DNA from: Leptolyngbya sp. PLA1
GTDB taxonomy: Bacteria; Planctomycetota; Phycisphaerae; Phycisphaerales; UBA1924
Reading direction: 5' to 3'
DNA: 64,000 nucleotides
Assembly (NCBI GenBank): GCA_021405315.1
Contig: QWIH01000010.1
Coordinates: 1-64,000 of the forward strand
Of this stretch, positions 7,261-15,889 are shown piece after piece (position 1 is the stretch's first letter; the number at the start of each line of letters is the position of its first letter). Both the position numbers and the translations under genes were made by a program. The notes below the pieces were generated by a model, which worked only from the letters and a program-made list of their open reading frames with translations, was not told the origin of the DNA and did not search any database.

Positions 7261-8868
7261 CTAGTGGCGGAAGTGGCGCAGGCCGGAGGTGAGGCAGGCG
7301 ACACCAGCGGCGGCGCAGAGGTCAAAGGTGTCCTGATCTCGCTTGGAGCCGCCGGGATGGACGATGGTGGTGACCCCGGCCTTGATGAGGAGCTCGGGAC
7401 CGTCGGAAAAGGGGAAGAAGGCGTCGCTGACGCAGATGGCGCCCTTGCAGAGGGGGCCTGCTTTTTCGATGGCGAGGCGGCAACTGGCGACGCGGTCCAT
7501 CTGGCCGGCGCCCGCGCCGAAGACGCGAATCCCGCCTGGCACGATGCCGCCGATGACGACGGCGTTGCTGAAGAGGAATCGGACGACGGCTTCGAGGAAG
7601 ACGGCGGCGCGGCGGGTGTCCGCTCCGGGCTCTGGGCCTGCGCGGAGGGCGAGTGCGCCCGGGGCGGAGAGCGCGGAGTCTCGCTCCTGGACGAGGAGGC
7701 CATCTCCGAGGGCGCGGAACTCCATGCGTGAGAGGCCGTGGCAGGGATCGGCGGCGTCGGCGGGGCCGGTGGCGAGGAGTCGGACGTTGGTCCAGCGAGC
7801 GCGGAGGATCTCGAGGGCGTCAGCGGCGAAGGAGGGGGCGACGATGACTTCGAGGAAGAGGTCCTTGGCGCGGAGGCGGTCGGCGGCGTCGGCGTCGAAG
7901 TGGCGGTTGACCGCGAGGATCCCGCCGTAGGCGGCGAGGGGATCGCCCGCGAGCGCAAGGTCGACGGCGCCGCGGAGGGAGTGGGAGATGGCGGCGCCGC
8001 AGGGGTTGGTGTGCTTGACGATGGCGGCGCCGCACTGCGCCGGGTCGACGGCATCGAGGCTCTGAACGAGCGAGAATGCGGCGTGTGCGTCGTTGAGGTT
8101 GTTGTAGCTGAGTTCCTTGCCGTGGAGCTGTTCGGCGGCGACGACGGAGCCGTGTCCCGCTCTGGCGCCGATGCGGCGGTAGAGCGCGGCGGGCTGGTGG
8201 GGGTTTTCGCCGTAGCGGAGTTCGTCGGCGCGGGCAAAGGAGAGGTTGAGGAGGTGTGGGAAGGTGGTATCTGGCGAGGCGGCGAGGTAGCAGGCGATGG
8301 CGGAGTCGTAGCGGGCGGTGAGGGCGAAGGCCTCGCGGGCGAGGTCCTTGCGGAGGGAGAGGGAGGTCGCGCCGTTGTTGGCGGCCATGTCGGCGAGGAT
8401 GCGGTCGTACTGGCCCGGCGAGGTGACGACGGTCACGAACTCGTGGTTCTTGGCTGCGGAGCGGAGCATGGAGGGGCCGCCGATGTCGATGTTCTCGATG
8501 GCGTCCTCACGGGTGCAGCCCGGGCGTGCCACGGTCTGCTCGAAGGGGTAGAGGTTGACGCAGACGAGGTCGATGGGGCTGATGGCGTTGGCGGCCATCT
8601 GGGCGAGGTGAAGGGGGAGGTCGCGTCGTGCGAGGAGCCCGCCGTGGACCTTCGGGTGGAGGGTTTTGACCCGGCCGTCCATGATCTCTGGAAAGCCGGT
8701 GAGCTCGTCGATGGGCGTGACTGGGATTCCGGCGTCACGGAGCGTAGCGGCGGTGCCGCCGGTGGAGACGATGCGGATGCCCCGGGAGGCGAGCCCCCGG
8801 ACGAACGGCACGAGCCCTGTCTTGTCGGAGACGGAGACGAGGGCGGTGCGGATGGGGGCGTCGGTCAT
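7261..8868 (-). CDS. purH: Bifunctional AICAR transformylase / IMP cyclohydrolase
   Basis: Enzyme of 535 residues for the last two steps of de novo purine synthesis: formylation of AICAR with 10-formyl-tetrahydrofolate and ring closure to IMP, in the cytosol. The N-terminal MGS-like cyclohydrolase domain (about 1-195) has SVSDKTGL, IVSTGGTAATLRDAGIPV and VKTLHPKVHGGLLARR. The transformylase domain has AIVKHTNPCGAA (the catalytic Lys-His) and GAGAGQMDRVASCRLA. The end FPFSDGPELLIKAGVTTIVH...RHFRH is typical. It lies alone between a convergent small gene and a co-directional lipoprotein gene 20 bp upstream, which may be transcribed with it. purL, another purine gene, is about 11 kb away. Confidence 0.98.
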   Translation of the reverse strand: MTDAPIRTALVSVSDKTGLVPFVRGLASRGIRIVSTGGTAATLRDAGIPVTPIDELTGFPEIMDGRVKTLHPKVHGGLLARRDLPLHLAQMAANAISPIDLVCVNLYPFEQTVARPGCTREDAIENIDIGGPSMLRSAAKNHEFVTVVTSPGQYDRILADMAANNGATSLSLRKDLAREAFALTARYDSAIACYLAASPDTTFPHLLNLSFARADELRYGENPHQPAALYRRIGARAGHGSVVAAEQLHGKELSYNNLNDAHAAFSLVQSLDAVDPAQCGAAIVKHTNPCGAAISHSLRGAVDLALAGDPLAAYGGILAVNRHFDADAADRLRAKDLFLEVIVAPSFAADALEILRARWTNVRLLATGPADAADPCHGLSRMEFRALGDGLLVQERDSALSAPGALALRAGPEPGADTRRAAVFLEAVVRFLFSNAVVIGGIVPGGIRVFGAGAGQMDRVASCRLAIEKAGPLCKGAICVSDAFFPFSDGPELLIKAGVTTIVHPGGSKRDQDTFDLCAAAGVACLTSGLRHFRH

Positions 8869-8888
8869 TGTGCTGGTGGGAAAAGTGG

Positions 8889-10034
8889 TTACTTGGTGAT
8901 GAACTTGGCGACGACGTTTCGCGTGGAGAGGGCGTAGAGCTCGGAGTCCTCGAGGGAGAGCGGGATGAGCCTGGCGACGCCGGGGAGCTCGACGCGGTCG
9001 ACGCGGTCGCCCCGCTGGGGGTCGACGACGGTGAGTCCCTTGCCGTCCCAGACGAGGAGGCGTCCGGCGCGGACGGCGACGACCTTGCCGTGGATCTCCT
9101 TGGCGTGCCAGCGGACGACGCCGGAGGGGGCGTCGAAGGCAGTGAGGCCCAGGGCGCCGATGTCGCAGTAGAGAGTGCCGTTGTGCCAGACGGGGTCGGC
9201 GACGAGGGGGTTGGTGGTGCGGAAGCGCCAGACGGGCTGGCCGGAGGTGTCAAAGGCCCAGACGGACTGGTCGCGGCCGGCGATGAAGAGCATGTTGCCG
9301 TCGGTGGCGGGGGCGGTATCGACGCCGGAGAGGATGGAGCCTCGGCCGATGAGGTCGCCCCTGTCGGAGAAGAAGAGGACGTCGCCGGCCTGGGAGACGG
9401 CGGCGAGGAAGTCACCGACGCGGGTGAGCGGCGCGTCGATGGCGCCGCGGGAGCCGAAGTTCCACGCGGAGACGTCGCGGCCGATGAGGTGAGCCTGCAC
9501 GACGCCGACGGAGGTGCCGGCGACGGCGGTGGATCCCGCGAGCATCGCGGGGGTGTTGATGACGCGCTCGAACTTCTCGCGGCCCACGAGGTTGCCGGTG
9601 CCGACGGCGAGGAGGAAGAGCTCCGACTCGCTGGAGACGAGGAGGCGCCCGGCATCGCCGAGCTCGCGGGTGATGCCGGTCCACTTGGTGAGGGGGCCGG
9701 TGAGTTCGGTGCTCCAGCGGACCCGGCCGGTGGAGGACTCCATCAGCGAGGTGGTGCTGGCGGAGTTCTGGACGACGACGGCGTCGGGGTAGATGGACGC
9801 GGCGACGACCTTGGAGGTGGCCTCGGAGGGGGCGAAGGGGAAGCCGACCCAGTCGAGCCGGTAGCCCAGGCGGCCCCAGTCGTCGTACACGACGGGGAAG
9901 GCGGAGTTGGCGCCGGCCGCGGGCTTCTTGGGCTCGGACGCGGGTTCGCCCGAGGTGGGCGTCGCGGTGCAGGCAGAGAGGAGGGAACTCGTGAGGGCGG
10001 CGGCGAGGAGCAGACGGGCTGAGGTGAAGGACAT
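8889..10034 (-). CDS. PQQ-like beta-propeller lipoprotein
   Basis: Protein of 381 residues with a lipoprotein signal: hydrophobic core at residues 7-19, then the lipobox LLSAC with the acylated Cys near residue 22. A Pro/Lys/Glu linker leads into a WD/PQQ-type propeller. Blade-like repeats include TGRVRWSTELTG, SVWAFDTSGQPVWRFRT, LTAFDAPSGVVRWHAKEI and LTVVDPQRGDRVDRVELPG. The fold and lipid anchor resemble BamB of the outer-membrane assembly machine and also quinoprotein-like lipoproteins. No catalytic residues are visible, so a binding or scaffold role is likely. It is upstream of and co-directional with purH (20 bp). Confidence 0.85.
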   Translation of the reverse strand: MSFTSARLLLAAALTSSLLSACTATPTSGEPASEPKKPAAGANSAFPVVYDDWGRLGYRLDWVGFPFAPSEATSKVVAASIYPDAVVVQNSASTTSLMESSTGRVRWSTELTGPLTKWTGITRELGDAGRLLVSSESELFLLAVGTGNLVGREKFERVINTPAMLAGSTAVAGTSVGVVQAHLIGRDVSAWNFGSRGAIDAPLTRVGDFLAAVSQAGDVLFFSDRGDLIGRGSILSGVDTAPATDGNMLFIAGRDQSVWAFDTSGQPVWRFRTTNPLVADPVWHNGTLYCDIGALGLTAFDAPSGVVRWHAKEIHGKVVAVRAGRLLVWDGKGLTVVDPQRGDRVDRVELPGVARLIPLSLEDSELYALSTRNVVAKFITK

Positions 10035-10209
10035 CGCGAGAACTCTCCGAGAATGGTGCGGTGCGCGGGCGGCCCCGTGGGCCGGCGGACCCCGGCGGGG
10101 TTCCGGCCCGGGCGGAGCAGTATCGAGCAGGGTAGGGCGGGCGTCAACCGGGGGGGGGCGGTGGAAGTGGGCGGATCGTTGAGGGATTGCGGGGGTGCGG
10201 CCTTTGCCT

Positions 10210-10228
10210 TTGGGGGCGTGGCCCCCAA
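10210..10228 (+). promoter_or_regulatory. Hairpin in the ribE 5' leader
   Basis: TTGGGGGC (10210-10217) and GCCCCCAA (10221-10228) form a perfect 8-bp stem with a GTG loop, ending 9 bases before the ribE ATG where a Shine-Dalgarno would normally lie. None is visible. It has no U-tract, so it is not a classical terminator, and it does not look like an FMN (RFN) riboswitch. Confidence 0.5.
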
Positions 10229-10237
10229 CATTGCTGC

Positions 10238-10843
10238 ATGTTCACGGGTATCGTGCAGACCACGGGGCTTGTGCGGAGCGCGTCGCCGGCGCCGGGGGGG
10301 ATGAGGCTGGTCGTGGACACCCTCGGGTGGGCGCACCGCCCCGGGTTGGGTGATTCGATCGCCGTGAACGGGTGCTGCCTGACGGTGGCGGCGTTTGAGG
10401 ACGCCGGGCTGGCGTTCGACGTGGTGCCCGAGACGATCCGAAAGACGACACTGGGGAGTTGGCGCGCCGGGCGCCGCGTGAACCTGGAGCACGCGGCCAC
10501 GGTCGCGACGCTCTTGGGCGGGCACCTGGTGCAGGGGCACGTGGATGGTCGGGGAAGGGTGTGCCGGAGCGGTCAGTCCGGGGAAGGTGGATGGGAATTG
10601 GAGGTGGCGTGCGATGCCTCGGTGGCCGAGTGTCTCGTGGCGCAGGGTTCGGTCTGCCTGGACGGGGTGTCACTGACGGTGGCGGGGCTGCAGGGATCGG
10701 TGGTGCGGGTGTGCCTGATCCCGACGACGCTGGCGGTGACGAATCTGGGGGAACTACGGGACGGTGACGAGGTCAACGTCGAGGCCGACATCATCTCCAA
10801 GCAGGTGGTGCGGTTTCTTCGCATGCGTGCGCAGGGAGAATGA
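10238..10843 (+). CDS. ribE: Riboflavin synthase, alpha subunit
   Basis: Protein of 201 residues that dismutates two 6,7-dimethyl-8-ribityllumazines to riboflavin. It has the usual two homologous beta-barrel halves. The first opens MFTGIVQTTGLVRS and includes GDSIAVNGCCLTV and GHLVQGHVDGRGRV. The second includes GSVCLDGVSLTVAGL and the end NVEADIISKQVVRFL. The start at 10238 is fixed by the invariant MFTGIV; a longer frame upstream is artefactual. The stem-loop just before the ATG may regulate translation. The phosphatase-cytochrome lipoprotein gene follows on the same strand 87 bp later, with no functional link apparent. Confidence 0.97.
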   Translation: MFTGIVQTTGLVRSASPAPGGMRLVVDTLGWAHRPGLGDSIAVNGCCLTVAAFEDAGLAFDVVPETIRKTTLGSWRAGRRVNLEHAATVATLLGGHLVQGHVDGRGRVCRSGQSGEGGWELEVACDASVAECLVAQGSVCLDGVSLTVAGLQGSVVRVCLIPTTLAVTNLGELRDGDEVNVEADIISKQVVRFLRMRAQGE

Positions 10844-10930
10844 GCAACCCGGGGGCGTGTGGCAGGTACGAACTGCAGGCACGCGGGTGCCGAGCCGGTG
10901 CGGAGCCGATCGGACAGGAGGAGCAGGCAG

Positions 10931-11905
10931 ATGCGGGATGGTGCGACGGTCCGTTGGGGGATGGTGGCGTCACTGCTGGTGGCGGTGGGTTGCGCTTCGC
11001 TGGTGGCCTGCTCATCGGGCGGCGGCGCGCGGGTGAAGGGAACGGTCGCGCCCCCGTTGATGGGTGAGGAGTCGCCCCGGGACTACGCGGGGCTGCACAA
11101 CGTGGTGGCGTATCACCCTGATGTGTTCTCCGGCGGCGTGCCGGAGGGAGACGCCGGCTTCGAGACGCTGGCGAGGATGGGGATCCGGACGGTGATCAGC
11201 GTGGACGGGGCGGCGCCGGACCTGGTCGAGGCGAAGAAGCACGGGCTGAGGTACATCCACCTGCCGATCGGGTACAACGGCTTTGGGGAGGCGCGGGGCG
11301 AGGAGTTGGCGCGGGCGACCCGCGATGCACTCGGGGATGGCCCGGTCTATATCCACTGCCATCACGGGAAGCATCGGAGCGCCGGCGCGGCGGCGGCGGT
11401 CGCGGTGTCTCTGGGCTGGATGTCGGCGGACGAGGCGGTGGCGCGGATGAAGGTGTCCGGGACTTCGCCGGCGTACAGGGGGTTGTACGCGTGCGCGGCG
11501 GCGGCGAGCGTGATGAGCGAGGCGGAACTTGACGCGGTGACCGCGGACTTTCCCGAGGCGTGCAAGCCCGAGGGGATGGTGGACACGATGGTGCGCATGG
11601 ACGAGGCGATGGAGTACCTGAAGGCGATCGAGGCGGCGGGTTGGAAGCCCCCGAGCGAGCACCCGGATCTGGTGCCGGTGGCGGAAGCGGGGAAGCTCGC
11701 CGACCTGTTGAGGCTCCTGCACGACGATCGGAGCCCCGTGGCGAAGCGGGAAGGATTTGCCGCGAAGATCGACGCGAACCACGCGCCGGCGCAGAGGCTC
11801 GAAGACCTGCTGGAGGCAGGTTCGACGGATGTGGCGGCGATGTCGGCGGAGTTCAAGAGAGTGAGCAGCGCGTGCAAGTCATGCCATGCGGCGTTCCGCG
11901 ACTGA
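10931..11905 (+). CDS. Lipoprotein with tyrosine/dual-specificity phosphatase loop and C-terminal cytochrome c'-like haem motif
   Basis: Protein of 324 residues. An N-terminal hydrophobic segment with possible lipoprotein cysteines at 21 and 27 (LVAC) predicts export and a lipid anchor. Residues about 50-205 form a phosphatase-like domain: YHPDVFSGGVPEGDAGFETL, MGIRTVISVDGAAPD, and the P-loop HCHHGKHRS with Cys143 and Arg149, matching His-Cys-x5-Arg-Ser. The last 110 residues are helical and end ACKSCHAAFRD, a Cys-x-x-Cys-His haem-c motif six residues from the C-terminus, as in cytochrome c'. AGGAGG at 10917-10922 supports ATG 10931. Substrate and partner are unknown, and I have not seen this fusion described. 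Confidence 0.8.
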   Translation: MRDGATVRWGMVASLLVAVGCASLVACSSGGGARVKGTVAPPLMGEESPRDYAGLHNVVAYHPDVFSGGVPEGDAGFETLARMGIRTVISVDGAAPDLVEAKKHGLRYIHLPIGYNGFGEARGEELARATRDALGDGPVYIHCHHGKHRSAGAAAAVAVSLGWMSADEAVARMKVSGTSPAYRGLYACAAAASVMSEAELDAVTADFPEACKPEGMVDTMVRMDEAMEYLKAIEAAGWKPPSEHPDLVPVAEAGKLADLLRLLHDDRSPVAKREGFAAKIDANHAPAQRLEDLLEAGSTDVAAMSAEFKRVSSACKSCHAAFRD

Positions 11906-11911
11906 GAGGGC

Positions 11912-12403
11912 TCAGCCTGCGAGAACGGACTGGCGCCGGTGCAGGGTGCAGAGGGCGATGGCGAGCGCGTCGGCGAGGTCCGGCGGGCTGGGTGGCGTGT
12001 CCAGGCCGCACTCGGCCTGGACGGCGCGCTGCACCTGTGCCTTGTCGGCGCCGCCGAAGCCGGTGAGGGACTTCTTGACCTGTGTGGGCTTGAGTTCGAG
12101 GATGGGGATCCCCGCGCGCTGGGCCGCGAGGAGGAGGACGCCCCGGCCGTGGCCCATGATGATGGCGGTGGCGGGGTGCTTGTAGTGGGCGAAGAGGCCC
12201 TCGACAGCGACGATCTGCGGTGAGGTGCGTTCGAGGAGGGAGGAGAAGTCGCGGTCGAGTTCGTCGAGTCGCTGGGCGAGGGTGGCGTGCGCGCGCGGGA
12301 GTCGGAAAACGCCGGCCTCGATGATGGCGGGGCGGGCGGGGCCGGGCTCGATGCAGGCATAGCCGGTGATGCGGAGGCCGGGATCGACGCCGAGGACGCG
12401 CAT
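11912..12403 (-). CDS. ruvC: Crossover junction endodeoxyribonuclease RuvC
   Basis: Holliday-junction resolvase of 163 residues, which cuts four-way junctions with RuvAB during recombination repair. The RNase H-like fold is marked by VLGVDPGLRITGYA (Asp6), IVAVEGLFAHYKHPATAI (catalytic Glu), GIPILELKPTQVKKSLTG and the late DLADALAIALCTLH (two Asp). Length and motif order are normal for the family. ruvA and ruvB are not in the window. It is divergent from the antiporter gene across 63 bp, and its 3' end lies 6 bp from the convergent lipoprotein gene. Confidence 0.97.
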   Translation of the reverse strand: MRVLGVDPGLRITGYACIEPGPARPAIIEAGVFRLPRAHATLAQRLDELDRDFSSLLERTSPQIVAVEGLFAHYKHPATAIIMGHGRGVLLLAAQRAGIPILELKPTQVKKSLTGFGGADKAQVQRAVQAECGLDTPPSPPDLADALAIALCTLHRRQSVLAG

Positions 12404-12466
12404 GTCGGAGAGTATCGGCGATCGTGGGGCGCGGGCGGGAGCGGGACGGCGCCTCTAGACTGACGG

Positions 12467-13936
12467 ATGCACGGAGACGACGCGATCCAGGGACGGTTCA
12501 TGTGGCACGGCCCGCGGCTGTGGGTTGTGTCGGCGGTGCTGGGTGCGGGGGGCGGATGGCTGCTGAGCCGCACGGCGCCGATGCCGGTGGGAGCGGACGG
12601 CGCGCCGGAGATCCCGCTGTGGCTGGTGGCGCCGTTCGCGGTGCTGCTGCTGAGCATTGCGGTGGTGCCGTTGCTGAGCGCGAGATGGTGGCACCGGCAC
12701 TTTCCGGACGTTTCGTTCTTCCTCGGGGCGATGGTGGCGACGTACTACCTGGTGGCGGTGAAGGGCCCCTCGGCGATGGGCTCCCTGAGCCTGGGGCAGG
12801 AGAAGGTGGCGCACGCGGGGCTGGAGTTTTATTCGTTCATCGCGCTGGTGGGCGGGCTGTTCGTGGTGGCGGGCGGGATCCTGGTCGAGTTCAGGGGCCG
12901 GGGCGGGCCGGTTTTCAACGCGATGATCCTGCTCGTCGGGGCGGTGCTGGCAAATCTCGTCGGGACGACCGGCGCGTCGATGCTGCTGGTGCGGCCCTTC
13001 ATGCGGGCCAACGAGGGGCGGCTGCACCCGCTGCACCTGGTGATGTTCATCTTCATCGTCTCGAACTGCGGCGGCTGCCTGACGCCGATCGGGGACCCCC
13101 CGCTGTACCTGGGGTACATCAAGGGCGTGCCGTTCCTGTGGACGCTGGAGCACCTCTGGCACGACTGGATCGTGACGGTGGGGGGCCTGCTGGTCGTCTT
13201 TGTGATCATCGACCTGTGGGTGGAAAAGCGGGTGAAGGCGACCCGGGAGCGCGAGGGCCTGCCGGAGCTGGGACCCGCCGCGAAGATCCCGATGCCCCGG
13301 ATCGCGGGCGGGGTGGGGCTGGTGTGCCTGGTGCTGATGATCGCGGGGGTGTTCGTGGACCCGGTGCTGCACAGGGTGGCGCCCCACCTGCCTCATCTGC
13401 CGTATGGGGCGACGTTCCAGGTGCTGGTGGCGGCGGTGTCGTACGTGCTGGCACCGAAGCGGATCCTGGAGGCGAACGACTTCACGTTCTTCCCGGTGAA
13501 GGAGGTGGGGCTGCTGTTCCTGGGGATCTTCATGACGATGATTCCGGCGCTGGGGTATCTGGCGGCGAACGGGGGCAAGCTGGGGGTGGACAACCCGACG
13601 GCGTTCTACTTCGCGACCGGGGCGCTCTCGGCGATGCTGGACAACGCACCGACCTACCTGAACTTCCTGCAGGTGGCGGTGCCCGGGGAACTGACGAGGG
13701 AATCGATCGGGGTGCTGATCTCCACGCCCGAGGGCGTGCGGGACCTGATGGGCATCTCGACGGGCGCCGTGTTCTTCGGGGCGATGACGTACATCGGGAA
13801 CGGGCCGAACTTCATGGTGAGGACCATCGCGGAGTCACACGGGGTGCGGATGCCATCGTTCTTCGGATATCTGGCGTGGGCGCTGGTGCTGCTGCTGCCG
13901 GTGCTTGTGGTGCAGTGGCTGCTGTTCATCCGGTAG
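12467..13936 (+). CDS. NhaD/ArsB-type sodium:proton antiporter-like membrane protein
   Basis: Integral membrane protein of 489 residues with about 12 hydrophobic segments, of the ion-transporter superfamily. Two re-entrant-loop signatures are seen: GTTGASMLLVRPFMRANE followed by SNCGGCLTPIGDPPLYLG in the first half, and ALSAMLDNAPTYLNFL followed by AMTYIGNGPNFMVRTIAE in the second. This pattern is shared by NhaD Na+/H+ antiporters, citrate transporters and ArsB. The Asp-Asn-Ala-Pro-Thr motif favours the antiporter branch, but the substrate cannot be proven by reading. It is transcribed toward murJ, 48 bp downstream. Confidence 0.85.
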   Translation: MHGDDAIQGRFMWHGPRLWVVSAVLGAGGGWLLSRTAPMPVGADGAPEIPLWLVAPFAVLLLSIAVVPLLSARWWHRHFPDVSFFLGAMVATYYLVAVKGPSAMGSLSLGQEKVAHAGLEFYSFIALVGGLFVVAGGILVEFRGRGGPVFNAMILLVGAVLANLVGTTGASMLLVRPFMRANEGRLHPLHLVMFIFIVSNCGGCLTPIGDPPLYLGYIKGVPFLWTLEHLWHDWIVTVGGLLVVFVIIDLWVEKRVKATREREGLPELGPAAKIPMPRIAGGVGLVCLVLMIAGVFVDPVLHRVAPHLPHLPYGATFQVLVAAVSYVLAPKRILEANDFTFFPVKEVGLLFLGIFMTMIPALGYLAANGGKLGVDNPTAFYFATGALSAMLDNAPTYLNFLQVAVPGELTRESIGVLISTPEGVRDLMGISTGAVFFGAMTYIGNGPNFMVRTIAESHGVRMPSFFGYLAWALVLLLPVLVVQWLLFIR

Positions 13937-13984
13937 GGGCCGGGCCGATAGAGAGAAGGCCCGGAGGGGCCGGCCGACCTCGAG

Positions 13985-15655
13985 ATGGAGCAGGAATCAG
14001 GGGACAACTCGGCGGCGGGCTCGACCCCGAGCGGGGCCGGGGGTGGCGATGCGCACTCCGGGCTCGGGCGCGCGGTGCGGACGGTGTCCGGGCTCACGCT
14101 GGTGTCCAGGTTCGCGGGATTGGCGCGGGACGTGGTGACGGCGAGGCTCTTCGGCGACGACGCGCTGGGATCGGCGTTCAGGGCCGCGTACGCCCTGCCC
14201 AACCTGTTCCGGCGGCTGTTCGGCGAGGGGGCGCTGTCGGCGGCGTTTCTCCCGACGTACGTGATCCTGAGGCGGGATGAAGAGGCGAGAGCGGACGAAC
14301 TGGCGACGGTGGTGGTGAGGGCGCTGACGCTGGTCACGAGCGTGCTGACGCTGGCTGCGATGGGCGTGCTGGTGCTCCTGCTGGCGGTCCTTCCGGCGGA
14401 CGAGGAGCGGAGCCTCTCGTTCAAGCTGATGCTGCTGATGCTGCCCATGATGCCGGCGGTCTGCCTGACCGCGATCCTGGGGGGCGTGCTTCAGGCGGTG
14501 GGACGGTTCGGGCCGCCCGCGGCGGCACCGATCGTGCTGAACGTCTTTCAGATCGGCGCGGGGCTGGTCTTCTACGCCGGGCTGATGGCGGACCGGGTGA
14601 TGGCGGCGTATCTCGTGGGCGCGGCGGCGGTGGTCGCGAGCCTGGTGCAGATCGTGTGGTCGCTGTGGGCGCTGCGCGGACGCGTGAAGTGGGGGGCCGC
14701 CGCGGGGGCGGCGAGGGAGCACGCGCGTGCGGTCTTCGACAAGTTTCTGCCCGCGACCGTCGGTCTGGGCGCTGTGCAACTCAACAGCGTGATGGACATG
14801 GTGATCGCGATGTGGCCGTTGTGGGTGGGGCCCACGGTGCTGGGAGTGGCGGTGCCGCTGGATGCGAAGTCCAACGCGGTGCTGAGCTACACGCAGACGA
14901 TCTACCAGTTTCCGCTCGGGGTCTTTGGCATCGCGGTGGCGACGGCGGTGTTTCCGATGCTGTCCAGGGCGGCCGACCGCGGGGAGGAGTTCGCGGGGGT
15001 GCTGAGGCGGGGCCTTCGGCTGTCGCTGTTCATCGGGCTTCCCGCGACGCTCGGGCTGATCGTGGTGAGGCACGATCTGGTGGCGGTGATCTTCGGCGGC
15101 GGGGGACGGCACTCGTTCACGCCGGAGGGCGTGGCACGGTGCGCCGACGCGCTGCTCGGGTTCTCGGTCGGGGTGTGGGCGTACTCGCTGAATCACGTGT
15201 ACACGCGGGCGTTCTACGCGAGGGGGGACACGGGCACACCGATGCGCGTGGCGGTGGGCAGCGTGCTGCTCAACCTGGCGCTGAACCTCACGCTGATCTG
15301 GCCCCTGCGCGAGGCGGGGATGGCCTGGGCCACCGGCATCGCGGCGACGGTGCAGTGCGCCGTGCTCGGGTGGTTGTGCCAGACCAGGCTGGGCGTGAGG
15401 TCGTTGGACCGCGGGACGCTCACGGGGATGGCACGGATCACGGCGCTCTCCCTGTTGATGGCCGCGGGCGTGTGGGTCGCGGGGTGGATTGGGCCGCCGG
15501 CGGCGGGCTGGGGGGCGCACCTGCTGAGGCTGTGCGTGGGCGTGGCGTGCGGCGTGGTGGTGTTCGGGGCCGGCGCCGTGATGCTGAGACTGCCGGAACT
15601 GCGGTGGCTGCTGGCGCGGGGCGGCGGGCCTGCGGGCCCGGTGTCCATGGAGTGA
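13985..15655 (+). CDS. murJ: Lipid II flippase MurJ
   Basis: MOP-superfamily exporter of 556 residues that moves the peptidoglycan precursor lipid II across the cytoplasmic membrane. The N-terminus after a 27-residue polar extension reads VSGLTLVSRFAGLARDVVTA, then SAFRAAYALPNLFRRLFGEG, the classical MurJ cavity segment with its Arg residues. About 13-14 hydrophobic helices follow, including YTQTIYQFPLGVFGIAVATAVFP. Length is normal. Presence of murJ and of murQ (19231) indicates a peptidoglycan wall. It ends 6 bp from the stop of the convergent small zinc-protein gene. Confidence 0.96.
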   Translation: MEQESGDNSAAGSTPSGAGGGDAHSGLGRAVRTVSGLTLVSRFAGLARDVVTARLFGDDALGSAFRAAYALPNLFRRLFGEGALSAAFLPTYVILRRDEEARADELATVVVRALTLVTSVLTLAAMGVLVLLLAVLPADEERSLSFKLMLLMLPMMPAVCLTAILGGVLQAVGRFGPPAAAPIVLNVFQIGAGLVFYAGLMADRVMAAYLVGAAAVVASLVQIVWSLWALRGRVKWGAAAGAAREHARAVFDKFLPATVGLGAVQLNSVMDMVIAMWPLWVGPTVLGVAVPLDAKSNAVLSYTQTIYQFPLGVFGIAVATAVFPMLSRAADRGEEFAGVLRRGLRLSLFIGLPATLGLIVVRHDLVAVIFGGGGRHSFTPEGVARCADALLGFSVGVWAYSLNHVYTRAFYARGDTGTPMRVAVGSVLLNLALNLTLIWPLREAGMAWATGIAATVQCAVLGWLCQTRLGVRSLDRGTLTGMARITALSLLMAAGVWVAGWIGPPAAGWGAHLLRLCVGVACGVVVFGAGAVMLRLPELRWLLARGGGPAGPVSME

Positions 15656-15661
15656 GCCGGG

Positions 15662-15886
15662 TCACGCGCCGCAGTCGACCTCGAACGTGCGCTGGCTGGT
15701 GCCCTGGGCGCCGACGACGAAGCGGACGACCTTGCCGCAGGTCGGGCAGCGGGCGTTGTAGCGTGTGCCGTCGGCGGAGCGATAGACGCGGAGGTACTTG
15801 TTGGCGCACTTGAAGAAGACGCCGAGGGACGGGCGGGGGTCGTTCGGGCTTGAGGGGCCGGTGGGCGATGGGGACGGAGAGGCCAT
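15662..15886 (-). CDS. Small CxxC zinc-ribbon-like protein
   Basis: Protein of 74 residues. After a Ser/Pro-rich start it reads GVFFKCANKYLRVYRSADG, then ARCPTCGKVVRFVVG, and ends TFEVDCGA. Cys at about 28, the CPTC pair at 48-51 and Cys72 could bind one zinc. The shape (Cys, basic/aromatic strand, Cys-x-x-Cys, strand) resembles short conserved proteins of planctomycetes with no known role. The ATG is 3 bp after the apaG stop on the same strand, so it is surely cotranscribed with apaG. Confidence 0.75.
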   Translation of the reverse strand: MASPSPSPTGPSSPNDPRPSLGVFFKCANKYLRVYRSADGTRYNARCPTCGKVVRFVVGAQGTSQRTFEVDCGA

Positions 15887-15889
15887 GGT

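Noticed and set aside
10035..10237. FMN riboswitch upstream of riboflavin synthase
   Set aside because: The conserved RFN blocks are absent from the 203-bp gap.
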